A stretch of 7,772 bases of DNA, taken from the NCBI GenBank assembly GCA_003162255.1, contig PMMJ01000186.1, positions 1 through 7,772 of the forward strand. Reading direction: 5' to 3'. The notes under the pieces were generated by a model. It was not told the origin of the DNA. It ran no database searches and saw only the letters and a list, made by a program, of their open reading frames with translations. Origin of the DNA: Acidobacteriaceae bacterium (GTDB lineage: Bacteria; Acidobacteriota; Terriglobia; Terriglobales; Acidobacteriaceae). Below, piece after piece: positions 5,277 to 7,772 of this stretch. A program made the translations under genes and the position numbers. The first letter of the stretch is position 1; the number at the start of each line of letters is the position of its first letter.

Positions 5277-6722
5277 ATGGCCGAGATGACGGCGGCTCCG
5301 GTTGCGACCCACGGTTTTTTCCTGGATGGGAAGTGGCTGGAGGAGGGTGAGATCGTTGACGTTTGCGCGCCCTACGACGGCGCACTCCTCGCGCATGTTC
5401 ACCAGGGACGCCGCGAGCACGCCGAAGCCGCCATTGCCGCCGCAGTCAAGGCCTTCGGAACCACCCGGCGACTGCCTGCCTTCGAACGCCAGCGAGTTCT
5501 GCGCCAGATCTCGGCCGGCATTCACGATCGCAAAGAAGAGTTTGCACGCACGATTGCGCTGGAAGCGGGCAAGCCCATCAAGAGCGCTCGCACCGAAGTG
5601 GACCGTGCTGTCTTTACCTTCAACATCGCCGCTGAAGAGACGGTTCGCGGCTACGGCGAGTATTTGCCGCTGGATTGGCAGCAGTCGACCGCCGGGCGTT
5701 GGGGCATCGTCAAGCGTTTTCCCCTCGGCCCCGTCGCCGGTATCACACCTTTCAATTTCCCCTTGAACCTGGTCGCCCACAAAGTCGCCCCCGCCATTGC
5801 CGCCGGCTGTTCCATGGTGCTCAAGCCCGCGCCGCAGACGCCGCTCACCTCCCTGCTGCTGGCAGAAGTGATCCAGCAGGCCGGGTGGCCGGATGGCGGA
5901 TTCAACGCGGTGCTGCTCTCCAACGAAGATTCCGGCCTGCTCGTCACCGATGAACGCATCAAGCTCATCAGCTTCACGGGCAGCGCCGCCGTCGGTTGGG
6001 CTATCAAGAACGACGCGGGCAAGAAAAAAGTCGTTCTCGAACTGGGAGGGAATTCGGGCGTCATCGTTCACAGCGACGCCGATCTCGCTTACGCCGCCGA
6101 CCGTTGTGTCACTGGGAGCTTTGCCTACGCCGGGCAATCCTGCATTTCCGTACAGCGCATTCTGGTCGAGCACTCCGTCTACGGGAAATTCACCGAGTTG
6201 TTCCTGGCGGAAGTCCGGAAGCTGAAAGCCGGAGATCCGCTCGACGAGGCGAGCGACCTTGGTCCGCTCATCCGCGAAAGCGACGCCATCCGTGCCGCTG
6301 ACTGGGTACAAGAAGCGGTTCGCGGCGGTGCGCGCCTGCTCTGTGGCGGCAACCGCAAAGGCTCTTTGTTCGAGCCCACCGTACTTACGGGCACCAAGCC
6401 CACGATGAAAGTGAATTGCGAGGAAATTTTTGCGCCGGTCGTGACCGTCGAGCCCTACAACGATTTCGCCTCCGCGCTGAAACAGATCAACAGTTCCGCA
6501 TACGGATTACAGGCCGGACTTTTCACCCGCGACGCCAAACTCATCTTTCAGGCCTATGACGAACTCGAAGTCGGAGGTTTGATCGCCGGCGACGTTCCGA
6601 CGTTTCGCGTCGACCACATGCCCTATGGCGGCATCAAAGATTCCGGACTGGGCCGCGAGGGCTTGCGCGAGGCGATTCAGGAAATGACAGAACCCAAGCT
6701 GCTGGTCATGCACTTGCGCTGA
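5277..6722 (+). CDS. NAD(P)+-dependent aldehyde dehydrogenase
   Basis: A 481-residue soluble enzyme of the aldehyde dehydrogenase superfamily that oxidises an aldehyde to its acid (or a thioester) with NAD(P)+. Key elements are all present: TPFNFPLN (residues 157-164) with Asn160 of the oxyanion hole, Lys183 in VLKPAPQTPL, the cofactor-loop FTGSAAVG (233-240), general base Glu255 in LELGGN (254-259), catalytic Cys289 in YAGQSCISVQR, and EEIFAP (382-387) with Glu383 for the nicotinamide ribose. The C-terminal MPYGGIKDSGLGREG (448-462) is also typical. The overall style (HKVAPAIAAGCSMVLKPAPQTP) recalls the lactaldehyde, phosphonoacetaldehyde and GapN-like branch more than betaine aldehyde dehydrogenases, but the substrate is not certain. 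ATG 5277 is backed by GAGG at 5267-5270. It could process the aldehyde made by the FAD oxidase upstream. It has its own predicted promoter 163 bases after the preceding gene. Confidence 0.95.
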   Translation: MAEMTAAPVATHGFFLDGKWLEEGEIVDVCAPYDGALLAHVHQGRREHAEAAIAAAVKAFGTTRRLPAFERQRVLRQISAGIHDRKEEFARTIALEAGKPIKSARTEVDRAVFTFNIAAEETVRGYGEYLPLDWQQSTAGRWGIVKRFPLGPVAGITPFNFPLNLVAHKVAPAIAAGCSMVLKPAPQTPLTSLLLAEVIQQAGWPDGGFNAVLLSNEDSGLLVTDERIKLISFTGSAAVGWAIKNDAGKKKVVLELGGNSGVIVHSDADLAYAADRCVTGSFAYAGQSCISVQRILVEHSVYGKFTELFLAEVRKLKAGDPLDEASDLGPLIRESDAIRAADWVQEAVRGGARLLCGGNRKGSLFEPTVLTGTKPTMKVNCEEIFAPVVTVEPYNDFASALKQINSSAYGLQAGLFTRDAKLIFQAYDELEVGGLIAGDVPTFRVDHMPYGGIKDSGLGREGLREAIQEMTEPKLLVMHLR

Positions 6723-6725
6723 GAT

Positions 6726-6746
6726 TTCGTGATCCGCGAATTTTTT
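6726..6746 (+). terminator. Possible weak intrinsic terminator after the aldehyde dehydrogenase
   Basis: TTCGT (6726-6730) can pair with GCGAA (6736-6740), including one T-G wobble, around a five-base loop. Six T follow directly (6741-6746). The stem is short and AT-rich at its base, so this is a weak candidate; its position three bases after the stop codon favours it. Confidence 0.35.
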
Positions 6747-6905
6747 GGCAAAGGATTCACAATGCATTAACCGGGAGGTGCTAGCTTCCGGGCCGGTTCA
6801 AGAAATGACTCGAGTTTTCTTGACGTTCAACTTTCCAAGACGAAATCGCGCACCGATAAAGAGAAAAAAGAAACCTGCGCGGCCTATTCCATTTTGCCGG
6901 TCAAC
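6747..6905. other. Intergenic region before actA, no convincing gene
   Basis: Together with the flanking elements this is part of the 294 bases between the dehydrogenase and actA. It contains a hairpin-forming sequence, CCGGGAG (6771-6777) pairing with CTTCCGG (6785-6791) around a seven-base loop, with no T run after it. A 68-codon open frame crosses the region from a TTG at 6745, but it lacks a ribosome site, has an unconvincing composition (a basic KRKKKPARP stretch, no domain) and ends among the actA promoter elements, so I do not call it a gene. Confidence 0.5.
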
Positions 6906-6914
6906 TGTTATACT
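6906..6914 (+). promoter_or_regulatory. Predicted extended -10 promoter for actA
   Basis: TGTTATACT matches the extended -10 form TGnTATAAT with a single mismatch. Only a poor -35 (TTCCAT, 6887-6892, 16-base spacer) is seen, which extended -10 promoters tolerate. Transcription would begin near 6921. Downstream, GTCAC (6935-6939) and GTGAC (6948-6952) form an inverted repeat that could be an operator; that part is speculative. Confidence 0.4.
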
Positions 6915-7016
6915 TTGCTGTTTCAGTATCGCGGGTCACACCAGTACGTGACGTAAGTCATACAGATGCGGTCAGCCGGGAGCGGCCTAAGCCAATCTCG
7001 CAAAACTTCACATTCA

Positions 7017-7724
7017 ATGCAGATTTTTCCACGCAGCAGCAATGCCATTGCCCGGGCCTCCATGGTCCTCACGGTTCTTGCCGTGGCCGGGCTGTTTTGG
7101 GCCATGGTGCAGGTTGAGCGCTCTCCGTACATCACGTATGCCGGAGTGCGAAAGACGCAGCCTGTCCCGTTTAGCCACCAGCACCATGTGACGGGGCTGG
7201 GCATCGACTGCCGCTACTGTCACACCTCGGTTGAGCAATCGAGCTTTGCCGGCATCCCGCCGACCAAGACCTGCATCAACTGCCATGCGCAGATCTGGAC
7301 CAACGCGGCATATCTAGAGCCGGTGCGGGAGAGTTTTCGCACGGGCCGCTCGCTAGAATGGACGCGCGTCAACCAGTTGCCCGATTACGTATATTTCAAT
7401 CACAGCATCCACGTTAATAAGGGCGTGGGCTGCAACACTTGCCATGGTCCCGTGGACCAGATGCCGCTGACGTATCAATATGCGTCGCTGCAGATGGAAT
7501 TTTGCCTTGATTGCCACCGTGCTCCAGAAAAATATCTGCGCCCGCGCGAACAGGTTTTCAATATGCGTTATGAAGAGCCCTCCACGGACGGCCCCGTCGT
7601 GGTGAAGGAGAACGGGAAGGAAACGGCATACTCCGATCAGGAAGCGCTTGGGAACGCTCTGAAGGAGCAATACAAGGTGCGATCCGTGAAGGACATCACC
7701 AGTTGCAACACCTGCCATCGCTAG
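7017..7724 (+). CDS. actA: Alternative complex III pentaheme cytochrome c subunit ActA
   Basis: A 235-residue membrane-anchored multiheme cytochrome, the ActA subunit of alternative complex III, which oxidises quinol and passes electrons to cytochrome c or directly to a terminal oxidase, replacing the bc1 complex. Five CxxCH heme sites are visible (Cys65, 86, 139, 163, 230), with His69, 90, 143, 167 and 234 as proximal ligands; the last lies one residue from the C-terminus. The surrounding text is strongly family-like: QPVPFSHQHHVTGLGIDCRY (48-67) and MPLTYQYASLQMEFCLDCHR (149-168). Further His residues (54, 56, 57, 129, 132) can serve as distal ligands. One N-terminal helix at about 13-33 anchors it, leaving the hemes periplasmic. 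ATG 7017 is chosen because ActA proteins typically begin with an xQIFPRS sequence; an in-frame ATG at 6966 would add 17 polar residues. Neither has a clear ribosome site. ActB and further subunits would be expected just beyond the window. Confidence 0.93.
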   Translation: MQIFPRSSNAIARASMVLTVLAVAGLFWAMVQVERSPYITYAGVRKTQPVPFSHQHHVTGLGIDCRYCHTSVEQSSFAGIPPTKTCINCHAQIWTNAAYLEPVRESFRTGRSLEWTRVNQLPDYVYFNHSIHVNKGVGCNTCHGPVDQMPLTYQYASLQMEFCLDCHRAPEKYLRPREQVFNMRYEEPSTDGPVVVKENGKETAYSDQEALGNALKEQYKVRSVKDITSCNTCHR

Positions 7725-7745
7725 GGTCGGGGTTTCAATCGCAAG

Positions 7746-7772
7746 AACTGAGAACTGAAAGCTGACAGCTGA
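7746..7772 (+). repeat. ANCTGAN heptamer array after actA, cut by window end
   Basis: Units AACTGAG, AACTGAA, AGCTGAC and AGCTGA (incomplete at the edge) run in register. They fit the same ANCTGAN pattern as the arrays at 4590-4622 and 4661-4693, with A or G instead of mainly C at the second position. The array starts 21 bases after the actA stop codon, again in an intergenic gap directly behind a gene. Confidence 0.65.

Noticed and set aside
5163..6311. A 382-codon open frame on the minus strand opposite the aldehyde dehydrogenase
   Set aside because: The + strand frame carries every aldehyde dehydrogenase motif in order. The minus frame is a by-product of GC-rich codon bias, has no recognisable domain, and its start lies deep inside the dehydrogenase gene without a ribosome site.
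6894..6914. TTGCCG (6894-6899) as the -35 element for TATACT (6909-6914)
   Set aside because: The spacer would be only nine bases, far too short for sigma70. The extended -10 reading explains the site better.
6745..6951. A 68-codon frame beginning at TTG 6745 between the dehydrogenase and actA
   Set aside because: It has no ribosome site and no recognised family, overlaps the T tract of the possible terminator at its start and the predicted actA promoter at its end.

Overview
The window reads as a high-GC chromosomal segment with every recognisable gene on the + strand. The best guess for the source is a soil-type Acidobacteriota. This rests on three things: an alternative complex III gene (actA), a Yip1-domain protein next to housekeeping genes, and degenerate intergenic heptamer arrays (consensus ANCTGAN) that I associate with that phylum. 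The assignment is inference; no rRNA or other marker gene is present.

Layout. Positions 1-411 hold the 3' end of an aconitase gene (acnA type). A DMT/EamA-family permease follows (443-1288), then a 65-residue two-helix membrane protein (1357-1554) and an OppF/DppF-like ABC ATPase (1586-2395) that has no permease or binding protein beside it here. A Yip1-domain membrane protein (2465-3247) has its own plausible promoter. Next is a possible catabolic set: a PuuB/OrdL-like FAD amine oxidase (3291-4583), an AhpD/carboxymuconolactone decarboxylase-like protein with a CxxCxxxH site (4707-5114), and an NAD(P)+-dependent aldehyde dehydrogenase (5277-6722). After a 294-base intergenic region comes a pentaheme cytochrome, ActA of alternative complex III (7017-7724). 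The rest of that operon would lie beyond the window.

How the genes may work together. The oxidase would turn an amine or amino acid into an aldehyde or imine plus H2O2. The aldehyde dehydrogenase could oxidise the aldehyde, and the AhpD-like protein could take part in thiol or peroxide chemistry. This is a hypothesis from order and family only; the dehydrogenase appears to have its own promoter. The aconitase and ActA belong to central metabolism and respiration.

The most unusual non-coding structure is a pair of inverted arrays of a degenerate 7-base unit between the oxidase and AhpD-like genes (4590-4693). A third array of the same unit follows actA at the window edge (7746-7772). I saw no tRNA, rRNA, CRISPR array, transposase, integrase or phage gene, and no convincing previously undescribed multi-gene system.
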